Origin: SZAS-103 sp038216155
Lineage (GTDB): Bacteria > Pseudomonadota > Gammaproteobacteria > Xanthomonadales > Xanthomonadaceae
Direction of reading: 5' to 3'
Length of the DNA stretch: 64,000 bases
Assembly: GCA_038216155.1 (NCBI GenBank)
Contig: JBBQQH010000004.1
Location: forward strand, 9,028 to 73,027
Position numbers and translations under genes: made by a program. Below, piece by piece: positions 27,138 through 35,493 of this stretch. Numbering within the stretch: position 1 is the first letter of the stretch; each line of letters starts with the position of its first letter. The notes beneath the pieces were generated by a model. It saw only the letters and a list, made by a program, of their open reading frames with translations. It searched no databases and had not been told where the DNA came from.

Positions 27138-28313
27138 CTAGTTGCGATTGACTTGCGCCCAGTCGGCGATTTGCCTCGCCAGCGCTCGCAATTGTTTCGG
27201 CTCGACGTGCAGATGCGGCGCGATTCGCAAGCGGCCGTTGCGTTGAGTAAAGAGCACGTTGCTGGCGCGCAAGTGCGAGGCCAGCGCATCGACGCGTTCT
27301 GCGTGGGGCTGTAACGCACAGAAATGCGCGCACTCGCCAGCGGGCAACCAGGCATCGAGACCCTGTTCGCGCAACGCATCAAGCAGGATGCGAGTGCGCA
27401 AGCGCAACCCATCGCCAATCGCCGGCGCTCGCCATTCAAGGATTTGCCGCAACGCGACTTCGGCCATCGCCAGCCGCGGTCGATCGCTGACGCCATCGGC
27501 ATCAAAGCGGCGTGCGCCCGACAACGGTACGGTGCTCAATCCGGCATCGTCGCGCCACAACGCATCACTATCATTCGCCACCCAGCCGTCCTCCAGCGGC
27601 ACGCCTGCTTCGCGCCAGTGCGGTGCAGCCCACAGCCAGCTCAAGCCGTACGGTCCGAGCAACCATTTGTAGCCGACTGCGACCACGAAGTCCGGTTGCC
27701 AACGATCGATCTGAGCTGGCAGCGCGCCCAGGCTCTGGCTCAGATCCAGCACCAGCCGCGCACCGAGTTCGCGCGCACGCGCCGAGATGGCGGTCAGATC
27801 TAGCAGCGTCCCGTCCTGCCAATGCACCTGTGGCAGCGCCAGCACGCGAATTTCGGGATGTGCTTCCAGTGCCTGCAACACCGCGTGCGTCCAGTCGCTG
27901 CCATCATTGCGAACGGCGGTCACGATGCGCGCGCCGACGTCCTCGCAGCGACGGATCCACGGCAGCCGATTGGAAGGAAACTGCCGATCAAGCAGCAACA
28001 CGGCATCGCCGCGCTGCAATGGAAGGTTGCGGGCGGCGAGGCTGAGGCCGTACGCGGCCGATGGAATCAGCGCTATCGCCTCGCTATCGCCGTCGAACAG
28101 TTGCGCGGCGAGGGCACGCACGTTTTCGATCTGCGCGCGCCAGTGTTCTCCGAACCAGCCGGTCGCCGATTCGCGCAACGCACGCTCGCCAGCGGCGCGC
28201 ATGGCACGCAGCGGTGGTCCGTGCGCGGCACTGTCGAGATACAACACACCTTCGGGCAGCGCGAATGCCTCGGCAGCGCGGTCGAACGGTAGCGGTGGCA
28301 CGTCGATAGTCAT
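27138..28313 (-). CDS. Class V aminotransferase-fold PLP enzyme, possible EgtE-like C-S lyase
   Basis: A fold-type I PLP enzyme of the class V group (cysteine desulfurase/NifS relatives). In 391 residues, K216 in VAVGYKWLLGPYG is the cofactor lysine and D190/Q193 in LVLDLSQSLG hold the PLP ring. There is no catalytic desulfurase cysteine loop to support a persulfide enzyme. The gene is divergent from egtB-egtD across 210 bp. In mycobacteria, EgtE, a PLP enzyme of this fold, cleaves hercynyl-cysteine sulfoxide to ergothioneine. The same role is plausible here but is inferred from position only; a kynureninase-like or other lyase is possible. The ATG at 28313 is preferred over a GTG 18 bp upstream. 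Confidence 0.8.
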   Translation of the reverse strand: MTIDVPPLPFDRAAEAFALPEGVLYLDSAAHGPPLRAMRAAGERALRESATGWFGEHWRAQIENVRALAAQLFDGDSEAIALIPSAAYGLSLAARNLPLQRGDAVLLLDRQFPSNRLPWIRRCEDVGARIVTAVRNDGSDWTHAVLQALEAHPEIRVLALPQVHWQDGTLLDLTAISARARELGARLVLDLSQSLGALPAQIDRWQPDFVVAVGYKWLLGPYGLSWLWAAPHWREAGVPLEDGWVANDSDALWRDDAGLSTVPLSGARRFDADGVSDRPRLAMAEVALRQILEWRAPAIGDGLRLRTRILLDALREQGLDAWLPAGECAHFCALQPHAERVDALASHLRASNVLFTQRNGRLRIAPHLHVEPKQLRALARQIADWAQVNRN

Positions 28314-28523
28314 GCGCGCACTGTAATCCACGCCGTTGACAACCCGCAGAAATGATCATCAACCTCGATCACCAGGCTGAACCATGCCATCACGCGAAGT
28401 TCGCGGCGATTGGACGATGCTGCGCGCTGACGTTTACCCTGCCTGTGCCATGTCCGTCGCGCCCCGCTCCCCGACACTGCGCCCACTCTTGTCTCGCCGT
28501 CGCGCGAGGCGGCGTCCGTCGGC

Positions 28524-29804
28524 ATGAACACATCGCCTGCGTCATTGTCCGAGCGCTTTGCCGCGGTGCGTCGACAGAGTGTCGCGTTGGCCGCGCCGCT
28601 GTCGGCGGAAGACGCGATGGTGCAAAGCATGCCCGATGCAAGCCCTACGAAATGGCATCTGGCCCACACCACCTGGTTTTTCGAAACCTTCGTGCTTGGC
28701 GCGTTGCCCGGCTACGTGGCAATTCACCCGCGTTGGGATTACCTGTTCAACAGTTACTACAACTCGGTCGGTCCGATGCACGCGCGACCGCGTCGCGGCC
28801 TATTGTCGCGACCGTCGCTGACGCAGGTGCTGGATTGGCGCGAGCAGGTCGACGCGCGGACTGAGCGCGCGCTTGCGCGTGGCGATTTCGACGGCAGCCT
28901 GCAACAGCGCATCGCACTTGGCCTTCAGCACGAGCAGCAGCATCAGGAATTGTTGCTGACCGACATCAAGCACGCGTTTTGGTGCAATCCGTTGCAGCCC
29001 GCGTATCGCGATGATCTGCCAACGCCTTCGATGGCGGCCGCGCCTGCACTACGCTGGATCAGCGGCGTCGAAGGTGTCAACGAAATCGGTGCGCCGCCAT
29101 GGCCACAGCACGCGCGCTTTGCGTTCGACAGCGAGTCGCCACGGCACCGCGCGCTGTTGCATCCGCATGCGCTTGCTGCGCGGCTCGCTACCAATGCCGA
29201 GTACCGGCAGTTCATCGAAGACGGCGGCTATCGCACGGCGACGCTGTGGCTCAGCGAAGGCTGGGCACAGGTACAGGCGGAGGGCTGGGTCGCGCCGCTG
29301 TACTGGGATGCCGATTGCACGAACGAGTTCACCCTGGGCGGACTGCGCACGATCGATCCAGGCGCGCCGGTTGCTCACATCAGCTATTACGAGGCCGATG
29401 CATTCGCGCGCTGGGCCGGTGCGCGGTTGCCGACAGAATTTGAATGGGAACATGCGGCTGCGTCGATTCCGGTGCGCGGAAATTTTGTCGAATCGCGGCG
29501 ACTGCAGCCCGGTGTCTCCAAGGATGTCGATGACATGCACGCTGCTTCGGCGGAATCGGATTTCACCCAACTATTCGGCGATGTTTGGGAATGGACCAGC
29601 AGTGCCTATCTCCCGTATCCCGGATTCGCGCCATTGCCCGGCAGCCTGGGCGAATACAACGGCAAGTTCATGTGCGGGCAGCAGGTGCTGCGCGGCGGCA
29701 GTTGCGCTAGCCCGGCCGACCATCTGCGCGCGAGCTATCGCAACTTTTTTCCACCATCAGCACGCTGGCAGTTTTCCGGTGTGCGGCTTGCAAGGGATTG
29801 CTGA
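28524..29804 (+). CDS. egtB: Ergothioneine synthase EgtB, iron sulfoxide synthase
   Basis: EgtB joins trimethylhistidine (hercynine) to a thiol donor (gamma-glutamylcysteine or cysteine) and oxidises the sulfur, making the sulfoxide precursor of ergothioneine. The 426 residues have an N-terminal DinB-like half with the iron ligands H48 (WHLAHTTWFFET) and H136/H140 (LQHEQQHQELLLTDIKHAF). The C-terminal half is a formylglycine-generating-enzyme-like domain ending ...RGGSCASP...RASYRNFFPP...FSGVRLAR. The combination is diagnostic of EgtB. It is followed directly by egtD, overlapping by one base. No egtA or egtC is nearby, so the sulfur donor cannot be told from context. Confidence 0.95.
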   Translation: MNTSPASLSERFAAVRRQSVALAAPLSAEDAMVQSMPDASPTKWHLAHTTWFFETFVLGALPGYVAIHPRWDYLFNSYYNSVGPMHARPRRGLLSRPSLTQVLDWREQVDARTERALARGDFDGSLQQRIALGLQHEQQHQELLLTDIKHAFWCNPLQPAYRDDLPTPSMAAAPALRWISGVEGVNEIGAPPWPQHARFAFDSESPRHRALLHPHALAARLATNAEYRQFIEDGGYRTATLWLSEGWAQVQAEGWVAPLYWDADCTNEFTLGGLRTIDPGAPVAHISYYEADAFARWAGARLPTEFEWEHAAASIPVRGNFVESRRLQPGVSKDVDDMHAASAESDFTQLFGDVWEWTSSAYLPYPGFAPLPGSLGEYNGKFMCGQQVLRGGSCASPADHLRASYRNFFPPSARWQFSGVRLARDC

Positions 29805-30802
29805 TGAATGCCGCAACACAGGCTCGTCCCGAAATCGAATTGACCGACCTGCGGCCGACGCCGGACGATATCCGTCGCGACGCATTGATTGGTTTGACGC
29901 GCACGCCCAAGCGGCTGCCATCAAAGTATTTCTACGATGCGCGAGGCTCGCAGTTGTTCGAGGCGATCACCCGCGAACCCGAGTATTACCTCACCCGCAC
30001 CGAGATCGCGCTGATGGAATCGCGCATCGGCGAGATGGTCGATGCGATCGGCGCGAATGCGCACGTGGTCGAGTACGGCAGCGGCAGCGGGCGCAAGACG
30101 CGCTTGCTGCTGGAGGCGCTTGCTGATCCGGTTGCCTACACGCCGATCGAGATTTCGCGCAGCGCGTTGCTGGGCATGGTCGAGCGCCTGAGCGAGGAAT
30201 TTCCGGCAGTGCAGATGCTGCCAGTGTGTGCTGATTTCACCCAGCCAGTGGCATTGCCGAGACCTTCGCGGCCGGCGCAGCACACGCTGGTGTTTTTTCC
30301 CGGTTCGACGCTGGGCAATTTCACCGATGTCGAAGCGGTGACGCTGTTGCGTGCGATGCGCGAGACCTTGTGCGCGCACGGCTCGCCAGAACAAGGCGCG
30401 GCGCTGATCGGCATCGACCTGCAAAAGGATCCGGCGTTGATCGAAGCGGCGTACAACGATGCGGCTGGTGTCACTGCAGAGTTCACCTTGAACCTGCTGG
30501 CGCGATTGAATCGCGAGATCGGCAGCGACTTCGATCTGCATGAGTTCGGTCACCGCGCGTTTTATGACGCCATCAAAGGCCGGATCGAGACGTTTTTGAT
30601 TAGCCAACGCGCGCAGGTGGTGACGATCGGGTCGCAGCAGTTTTCGTTCGCCATTGATGAGCCAATGCAGGTCGAATACAGCCGCAAGTACACGGATGCC
30701 AGCTTTGCCGCCCTCGCGGCGGAGGCCGGGCTTGCTGTCACCGATGCATGGGACGATCCGAAACACTGGTTTGGGCTGCGGCTGCTGCGCCCCTTGGATT
30801 GA
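29804..30802 (+). CDS. egtD: Histidine N-alpha-methyltransferase EgtD
   Basis: EgtD trimethylates L-histidine to hercynine with three SAM, the first step of ergothioneine synthesis. The 332 residues open with the family pattern PKRLPSKYFYDARGSQLFE and ITREPEYYLTRTEIALME, followed by the SAM motif VVEYGSGSGRKTRLLLEAL and the FFPGSTLGNF motif. The ATG shares its first base with the egtB stop (TGATG); an in-frame TTG six bases earlier is an unlikely start. With egtB it forms a two-gene core operon; the MFS exporter gene begins 168 bp later on the same strand. Confidence 0.96.
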   Translation: MNAATQARPEIELTDLRPTPDDIRRDALIGLTRTPKRLPSKYFYDARGSQLFEAITREPEYYLTRTEIALMESRIGEMVDAIGANAHVVEYGSGSGRKTRLLLEALADPVAYTPIEISRSALLGMVERLSEEFPAVQMLPVCADFTQPVALPRPSRPAQHTLVFFPGSTLGNFTDVEAVTLLRAMRETLCAHGSPEQGAALIGIDLQKDPALIEAAYNDAAGVTAEFTLNLLARLNREIGSDFDLHEFGHRAFYDAIKGRIETFLISQRAQVVTIGSQQFSFAIDEPMQVEYSRKYTDASFAALAAEAGLAVTDAWDDPKHWFGLRLLRPLD

Positions 30803-30970
30803 TCCGGCGCGTCGATCATCTGGATTGAGGCAGTCGCATTGAATCGGGCGCTTTGACTCAATCGCCGAGATCAAGTCTGCGCACCGATCCACACCAAGCA
30901 CGCGCGGCAACCGCGCTGGCTGCGGTACTGCATGGGCTAGACTGCGCGCTGGCAATTTCTGGAACCGCGC

Positions 30971-32335
30971 GTGGAGTCTTCCACTATCGCCGCCGGCCCG
31001 CGCCGTGCCGCGGTCATCTTCATCTTCATCACGGTGATGATCGACATCCTGTCGTTCGGGGTGATCATCCCGGTGTTGCCACACCTGATTAAATCCATGG
31101 CAGGCGGCAGCTTCGTCCAGGCCGCGCATTGGGTCGGCTGGTTCGGCACCGCATTCGCAGTGATGCAGTTTGTGTTTTCGCCGGTACAGGGCGCGCTTTC
31201 GGATCATTTTGGGCGACGCCCCGTGATTCTGCTGTCCAATCTCGGGCTGGGTCTGGATTTCCTGCTGATGTCGGTGGTCAACACGCTGCCGCTGCTGTTT
31301 ATCGGCCGCATCATTTCCGGCATCACCTCGGCCAGCTTCAGCACCGCCAATGCGTACATCGCCGACGTCACACCGCCGGCCAAACGCGCGGGCGCATTCG
31401 GCATGTTGGGCGCGGCGTTCGGCATTGGATTTGTGTTCGGACCGGCGATCGGCAGCCTGCTGGCGGTCTGGCATCCGCGCGCGCCGTTCGTGGCAGCAGC
31501 GGTGCTGAGTCTGGTCAACTTTTGCTACGGATACTTCGTGTTGCCCGAATCGCTGCCGCCTGATCGCCGCAGTGGTTTCAGCTGGAAGCGCGCCAATCCG
31601 GTCGGTGCATTGATGCTGCTCAAGCGCTATCCACAAGTGGCAGGACTGGCGGCGGTATTGTTCCTGTTTCAGTTGGCCCATTACGTATTCAACAGCGTCT
31701 TCGTGCTGTACGCCGATTACCGCTATGGCTGGGGCCAGCAGCAGGTCGGCTATGTGCTGGCCGGTGTCGGCGTGCTCGGCGCGTTCGTGCAGGCGTGGCT
31801 GGCGCGGCGTGCGGTGGCATCGCTCGGCGAGCGACGCACCTTGCTGCTGGGTGTGGTCGCGGGAATTGCGGGATTCTGCCTGTACGGGTTCGCCAGTACC
31901 GGATGGGTGTTTCTGCTGGCGATGCCGATCGGCGCCTTATGGGGACTGGCCAATCCCGCGGCGCAATCGATCATGACCCGCCAGGTCGATCCGCACGAAC
32001 AAGGCCGGCTGCAGGGCAGCGTTTCATCGTTGGCAAGCACCGCCGGCATCTTCGGGCCGACCTTGTTCACTAGCGTATTCGCGCTGTTCATCGGCGCACA
32101 CGCGCCGGTGCATTTGCCGGGGGCGCCATTTCTGCTCTCGGCGGCACTGCTGGTTGTTGCGCTGGCCATTGCCGCGTATGCGATGCGCCATTACCGCACA
32201 CCCGATCTCGACGAAACCGCAGTCCGCGCAAATCCCGACGCGGCGGGTAGCGATGCAATCGCCGCTGCAGGTGGCGGGTTGGCGGCGCCGATCACGCCGT
32301 CCATGCACGGTGAAGCGGCGGACAACGTGCCTTGA
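30971..32335 (+). CDS. Major facilitator superfamily exporter, TetA-like
   Basis: A 454-residue MFS transporter with 12 predicted helices. The loop after helix 2 carries the antiporter motif A as GALSDHFGRRPVILLS, and helix 5 has the GAAFGIGFVFGPAIGSLL motif C. The overall form, including FGVIIPVLPHLI at the start, resembles the TetA/Tet(A)-like drug/proton antiporter group. Many chromosomal members are not tetracycline pumps, so no drug is assigned. The start is taken as GTG at 30971, 18 residues before the first helix. About 40 alanine-rich residues trail the last helix. Position after egtBD makes metabolite export a thought, not a conclusion. Confidence 0.88.
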   Translation: MESSTIAAGPRRAAVIFIFITVMIDILSFGVIIPVLPHLIKSMAGGSFVQAAHWVGWFGTAFAVMQFVFSPVQGALSDHFGRRPVILLSNLGLGLDFLLMSVVNTLPLLFIGRIISGITSASFSTANAYIADVTPPAKRAGAFGMLGAAFGIGFVFGPAIGSLLAVWHPRAPFVAAAVLSLVNFCYGYFVLPESLPPDRRSGFSWKRANPVGALMLLKRYPQVAGLAAVLFLFQLAHYVFNSVFVLYADYRYGWGQQQVGYVLAGVGVLGAFVQAWLARRAVASLGERRTLLLGVVAGIAGFCLYGFASTGWVFLLAMPIGALWGLANPAAQSIMTRQVDPHEQGRLQGSVSSLASTAGIFGPTLFTSVFALFIGAHAPVHLPGAPFLLSAALLVVALAIAAYAMRHYRTPDLDETAVRANPDAAGSDAIAAAGGGLAAPITPSMHGEAADNVP

Positions 32336-32374
32336 GCAATACCACGATTTGTTCGGGCGAGCGAAGTCCAGGCA

Positions 32375-32407
32375 CAAAAAACCCGACCGGATTGCTCCAG
32401 TCGGGTT
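32375..32407 (-). terminator. Rho-independent terminator after the DUF2383 gene
   Basis: On the minus strand, AACCCGAC (32400-32407) pairs with GTCGGGTT (32380-32387) around a 12-base loop and runs into six T. It lies about 70 bp after the stop of the minus-strand gene at 32475-32921. The plus strand has no T tract, so it does not serve the MFS gene in the same way. Confidence 0.8.
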
Positions 32408-32474
32408 CGTGTTGCTTGATCGTCGGGCGTATATCAATGCTGCAATAACAAACCTTCGATATCTACGCGTTTGC

Positions 32475-32921
32475 TTACGCGGCTTTCTTCAGTGCCACCT
32501 TGCGGCTACTCATGATCTCATGGCAGTTGCGCACTTCCGGCAGCAGGCGATTAAGCGTCATACGGGCGCTGGGCGAAATTTCCTTGTCCTGCAGCGCGTC
32601 GTTGAAACCCTTCAGCAGACGATCCTCGGATTCTTCAAGCTGCGCCACGAACGAATACGTCTTGTCGCCGAACTTGGCACGCAGATCGCCGTACATCTTG
32701 TTGAAGCTACCGACCCAGGTACCCGAATCCGGTGGCGTGCCGCCAGTGGTGCGAATCTCGCTGGACAGGCTGGTGACGATGTCGCCCTTCACTGTCGCGA
32801 TACCGGTAAACAGCGTGCGCAACTCGGGGTTGTCGATCTTGGTCGCGGCATCTTCGTAAAAGCTTTTGCCGTCGCGGGCCACGGAGACCAGATCGTTAAG
32901 AATGTGATTACTATGGTTCAT
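32475..32921 (-). CDS. DUF2383 (PA2169-type) four-helix protein
   Basis: A 148-residue soluble, helical protein of the PA2169/DUF2383 family, which has a ferritin-like four-helix bundle and no assigned activity. The opening LNDLVSVARDGKSFYEDAA and the later RTTGGTPPDSGTWVG and EESEDRLLKGFNDAL are the conserved family blocks. The ATG at 32921 is supported by GGAG upstream; an open extension to 33038 has no good start. The gene has its own terminator and a long upstream non-coding stretch with a palindrome cluster, so it is probably regulated as a single unit. A role in stress is inferred from related proteins only. Confidence 0.9.
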   Translation of the reverse strand: MNHSNHILNDLVSVARDGKSFYEDAATKIDNPELRTLFTGIATVKGDIVTSLSSEIRTTGGTPPDSGTWVGSFNKMYGDLRAKFGDKTYSFVAQLEESEDRLLKGFNDALQDKEISPSARMTLNRLLPEVRNCHEIMSSRKVALKKAA

Positions 32922-33577
32922 CGAATTTCTCCATTTTGAATGAATTGCAGTCGAGGCAATTAAATGATTCGGATCGCATTGCACGATCGCCTCCGACCGT
33001 TGCAGCAGGCAGCGTGGCATCTCTCCGATGCGCCGCATGAATTACTCACTGCTTGATGATCATTCTACGCTTGCGGTGCTGAACCTGGCGTTATTTCAGC
33101 GCTGAACTAATTTCAATCGATGCGCTAAAAGGCGCATGGCAGCTTACTTTCCAGAGAACGAATCAGGAATTGGATGCTGCCCGTTGGGTCGGCACCGCGC
33201 TGCGAATATTGCGTTGTCTGTGCAACCACGGCGCCGAATTTGGTGAGCACCACGTGATATGAGCATCGTGCTGCCGTCCTCGGCAAGCATCATTCTGTAG
33301 CGCTTGCGCACGCGCGTGAGTGCATTGCCCGGCTTCACCCTGCAACGTGTATTCCTAGCGAAACACGTTGCCCATGCGTAACCGGTGGCGAGACCGATCA
33401 CGTCGCTTGCGGTGGCATCGAACCGGTGCACATCCCACGACGAATGTGCCAGATGCGTTTCTGCTTGCGCGCATCGTGCGAATCGAACCCGCACTCCGGT
33501 GAAATCCGCTGCTCCGCCGTGCGCCGAGTCGTCGGCCGGCGTATGCTCCTGCGGTGCGTGGATCTTCAGGGGGAGCG
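32922..33577. other. Gene-poor stretch between the DUF2383 and flavoprotein genes
   Basis: These 656 bases hold no gene I can support. Near the DUF2383 start they are AT-richer than the surroundings. At 33078-33106 there are three copies of a GCTGAA half-site in alternating orientation, and at 33121-33136 a short hairpin (TGCGC/GCGCA). A minus-strand frame of 161 codons (33144-33629) is open but cysteine-scattered, overlaps the next gene start and resembles nothing known, so it is not annotated. Confidence 0.6.
33095..33106. promoter_or_regulatory. Perfect 12-bp palindrome, possible operator
   Basis: TTCAGCGCTGAA is a perfect palindrome. A further GCTGAA half-site lies at 33078-33083, so the three half-sites alternate in orientation. 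It lies about 170 bp upstream of the minus-strand DUF2383 gene in an otherwise empty stretch. No regulator is known for it; chance occurrence is possible. Confidence 0.3.
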
Positions 33578-34537
33578 ATGGCCGCTCAAGACGTTTCCGC
33601 AGCAGCCAAGTCTGGCGAGCAAGCGCCAAGAAAAGTGCTGGACTGCCTGGTCATTGGCGCCGGCCCGGCCGGTTTGACCGCTGCAACCTATCTTGCGCGA
33701 TTCAATCGCAGCGTGGTGGTGGTCAGCGCGGGTGCGAGTCGCGCCCATTACATTCCGGTCAGCCATAATTGCCCAGGATTTCCATTCGGCATCTCAGGTA
33801 CCGAGCTGCTGACCAAGCTGACCGATCAGGCGCTTCAGTTTGGGGTCGAGATCGTGGACGCTCGGGTGCATCGCATCAGTCGCGAGAAATCACGCTTCAT
33901 CGCGCACGCCGATCGCGAGCAATGGACGGCGGCGATGATTCTGCTGGCGACCGGGATCGTCGATCGCCTGCCGCCAGTGCGACGCGTGGAAAAAGGCATC
34001 GCCGATGCCGTGGTGCGCATCTGCGCGGTGTGCGACGGCTATGAGGCGCGCAACGATCGCATCGCGGTGTACGGCCCGCCGGCGACGGTGATAGACCACG
34101 CCAGCTTCCTGCGTACCTACTCACAGCGGGTGACGGCGGTGCTCTCGGAACCGGGCGAGCTGACGCCGGCAAACCGGATGCTGGCGCTCAAGCTCGATGT
34201 TGCAGTGCGGCCACCGCCGGCGACGATCAAGCTGGTCAAGGGCGACGACGGTAAAGTGGTCGCCTGTCAGATCGATTGGCCCGACCGCAGCGAGACATTC
34301 GATTCGCTGTATCCGGTGCTGGGCGCCGATGCCAAGGCCGGGCTGGCGACCGCGCTGGGTGCGCGCGTGGATGGCGATGGCGAATTGATTGTCGACGCCA
34401 AACTGCAAACCAGTGTCGACAAACTGTACGCAGCCGGCGACGTGGTCAGCTCGTTAAACCAGATCAGCGTGGCCGTGGGGCACGCCGCAATCGCAGCAAC
34501 CGCGATCCATCACCGGCTTGAATCAAACGCGCTGTAA
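33578..34537 (+). CDS. FAD-dependent thioredoxin-reductase-like protein with degenerate NADPH site
   Basis: A 319-residue two-domain flavoprotein of the thioredoxin reductase family. The FAD site is intact (VIGAGPAGLTAATYLARFN near residue 24 and LYAAGDVVS near the end), and the redox pair CAVCDGYE is intact. In the second nucleotide domain, where NADPH-dependent members have GGGxSA, this protein has VYGPPATVIDHASFL, and the later HRR motif that binds the NADPH phosphate is missing (VLSEPGE instead). So it may not use NADPH directly. It is a single plus-strand gene with a good ribosome site (GGGGAG) before the ATG at 33578; an upstream GTG at 33554 is less likely. Confidence 0.87.
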   Translation: MAAQDVSAAAKSGEQAPRKVLDCLVIGAGPAGLTAATYLARFNRSVVVVSAGASRAHYIPVSHNCPGFPFGISGTELLTKLTDQALQFGVEIVDARVHRISREKSRFIAHADREQWTAAMILLATGIVDRLPPVRRVEKGIADAVVRICAVCDGYEARNDRIAVYGPPATVIDHASFLRTYSQRVTAVLSEPGELTPANRMLALKLDVAVRPPPATIKLVKGDDGKVVACQIDWPDRSETFDSLYPVLGADAKAGLATALGARVDGDGELIVDAKLQTSVDKLYAAGDVVSSLNQISVAVGHAAIAATAIHHRLESNAL

Positions 34538-34573
34538 CAGTCGATTGCGCGCGAACCTGGCGGCGCGTTGTGT

Positions 34574-35299
34574 TTAGTTCGATGTTGCGCCCGGACCGGC
34601 GATGACCAACTTGGCCAGAACCGCATCACCCTGATTTTGCAGTTCGGCGGCGCTCATCTCGGTCATTACCAGCGCCTCGGCCACGCACCATGCGCGTTCC
34701 CAGCGGCTCAGCGGGCGCTGGCCCTGGGCGACCGCCATCAGCTCTTCGCGTGTGTGCGCGAGGTCATTGGGATCGTCCTCGGCCACCGGCGTGGGCAGCG
34801 CAGCACCGGGCGAAGCGGCGGCTTTGAGCAGGATATTCAAGCGGCGCTGTGTGCATTCGCTTTCCGTGCCTATTGCATCGCGCCCGACCAGCGACACCGC
34901 GCCGGACAGCATCTGCCGCAACGCCGCAAGCTCGGCTGAGTCGGACTGATACGCGACGTCCTTGGTTTCCAGCTGCGACTGCAGGTGCAGGATCTCAGTG
35001 GACTGGTCGTGCAGTACGTCGGCGTCCAGCATCTCGTGCACGCGCTCGACCATGCGCGAATGCAGGTCAGGATGCGTGAGCCGCAGGTTGCGCGCCGCGA
35101 TCTGCCAGGCCAGCGCGACTTGTTGCGCGCTGAAGGTTTCCGGTTCCATCCGGCTCTCCTCGACCTCTGCTTGTTCCACCTTGCGCACGGCGATGTCGAT
35201 GCGCTCGCGCAGCGGGTCTTCGGCAAAATTCTTGTTGCTACGCCGCAGCGCGGTGCGGCAATCAAGCAGGAGGTTGCGCAGTTCCTTCGAATTATCCAT
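34574..35299 (-). CDS. Conserved-looking helical protein, function unknown
   Basis: I do not recognise this 241-residue protein. It is soluble, acidic and almost wholly helical, without signal peptide or membrane segment. Heptad-like stretches occur at about 100-150 (STEILHLQSQLETKDVAYQS), suggesting coiled coil. The C-terminal part has a PLSRWERAWCVAEALVM segment that looks structured. Codon pattern and frame length support a real gene, and it ends 36 bp from the convergent flavoprotein gene. It is divergent from the DUF938 methyltransferase. Confidence 0.72.
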   Translation of the reverse strand: MDNSKELRNLLLDCRTALRRSNKNFAEDPLRERIDIAVRKVEQAEVEESRMEPETFSAQQVALAWQIAARNLRLTHPDLHSRMVERVHEMLDADVLHDQSTEILHLQSQLETKDVAYQSDSAELAALRQMLSGAVSLVGRDAIGTESECTQRRLNILLKAAASPGAALPTPVAEDDPNDLAHTREELMAVAQGQRPLSRWERAWCVAEALVMTEMSAAELQNQGDAVLAKLVIAGPGATSN

Positions 35300-35493
35300 C
35301 GGCCGACCGCATCAATGGGTGGTGCGCGCCATCATAAGCCCACGGCCGGCAGACTTTGCGATTGTGACCAAAAACCAACATCAGCCGCGGGCCGCATCGC
35401 TACACTCTCATCACATAAGCTGTTTGTCTTTCGCAGGTGGCCTGCAAGTAGCGCAAGCGGTCAGCCAAGTATCAGATCAGACGAAAAGCGACC

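Noticed and set aside
29921..31681. Minus-strand open frame of 586 codons across egtD and the MFS gene
   Set aside because: It lies opposite two well supported genes, its translation is Gln/Arg/His-rich without family features, and it arises from the high GC content.
30971..32335. Tetracycline resistance gene
   Set aside because: The protein is only TetA-like; chromosomal members have other substrates and no tetR-type regulator is adjacent.
33144..33629. Minus-strand frame of 161 codons in the gap before the flavoprotein
   Set aside because: It overlaps the start of the flavoprotein gene, lacks a good ribosome site and has no family-like pattern.
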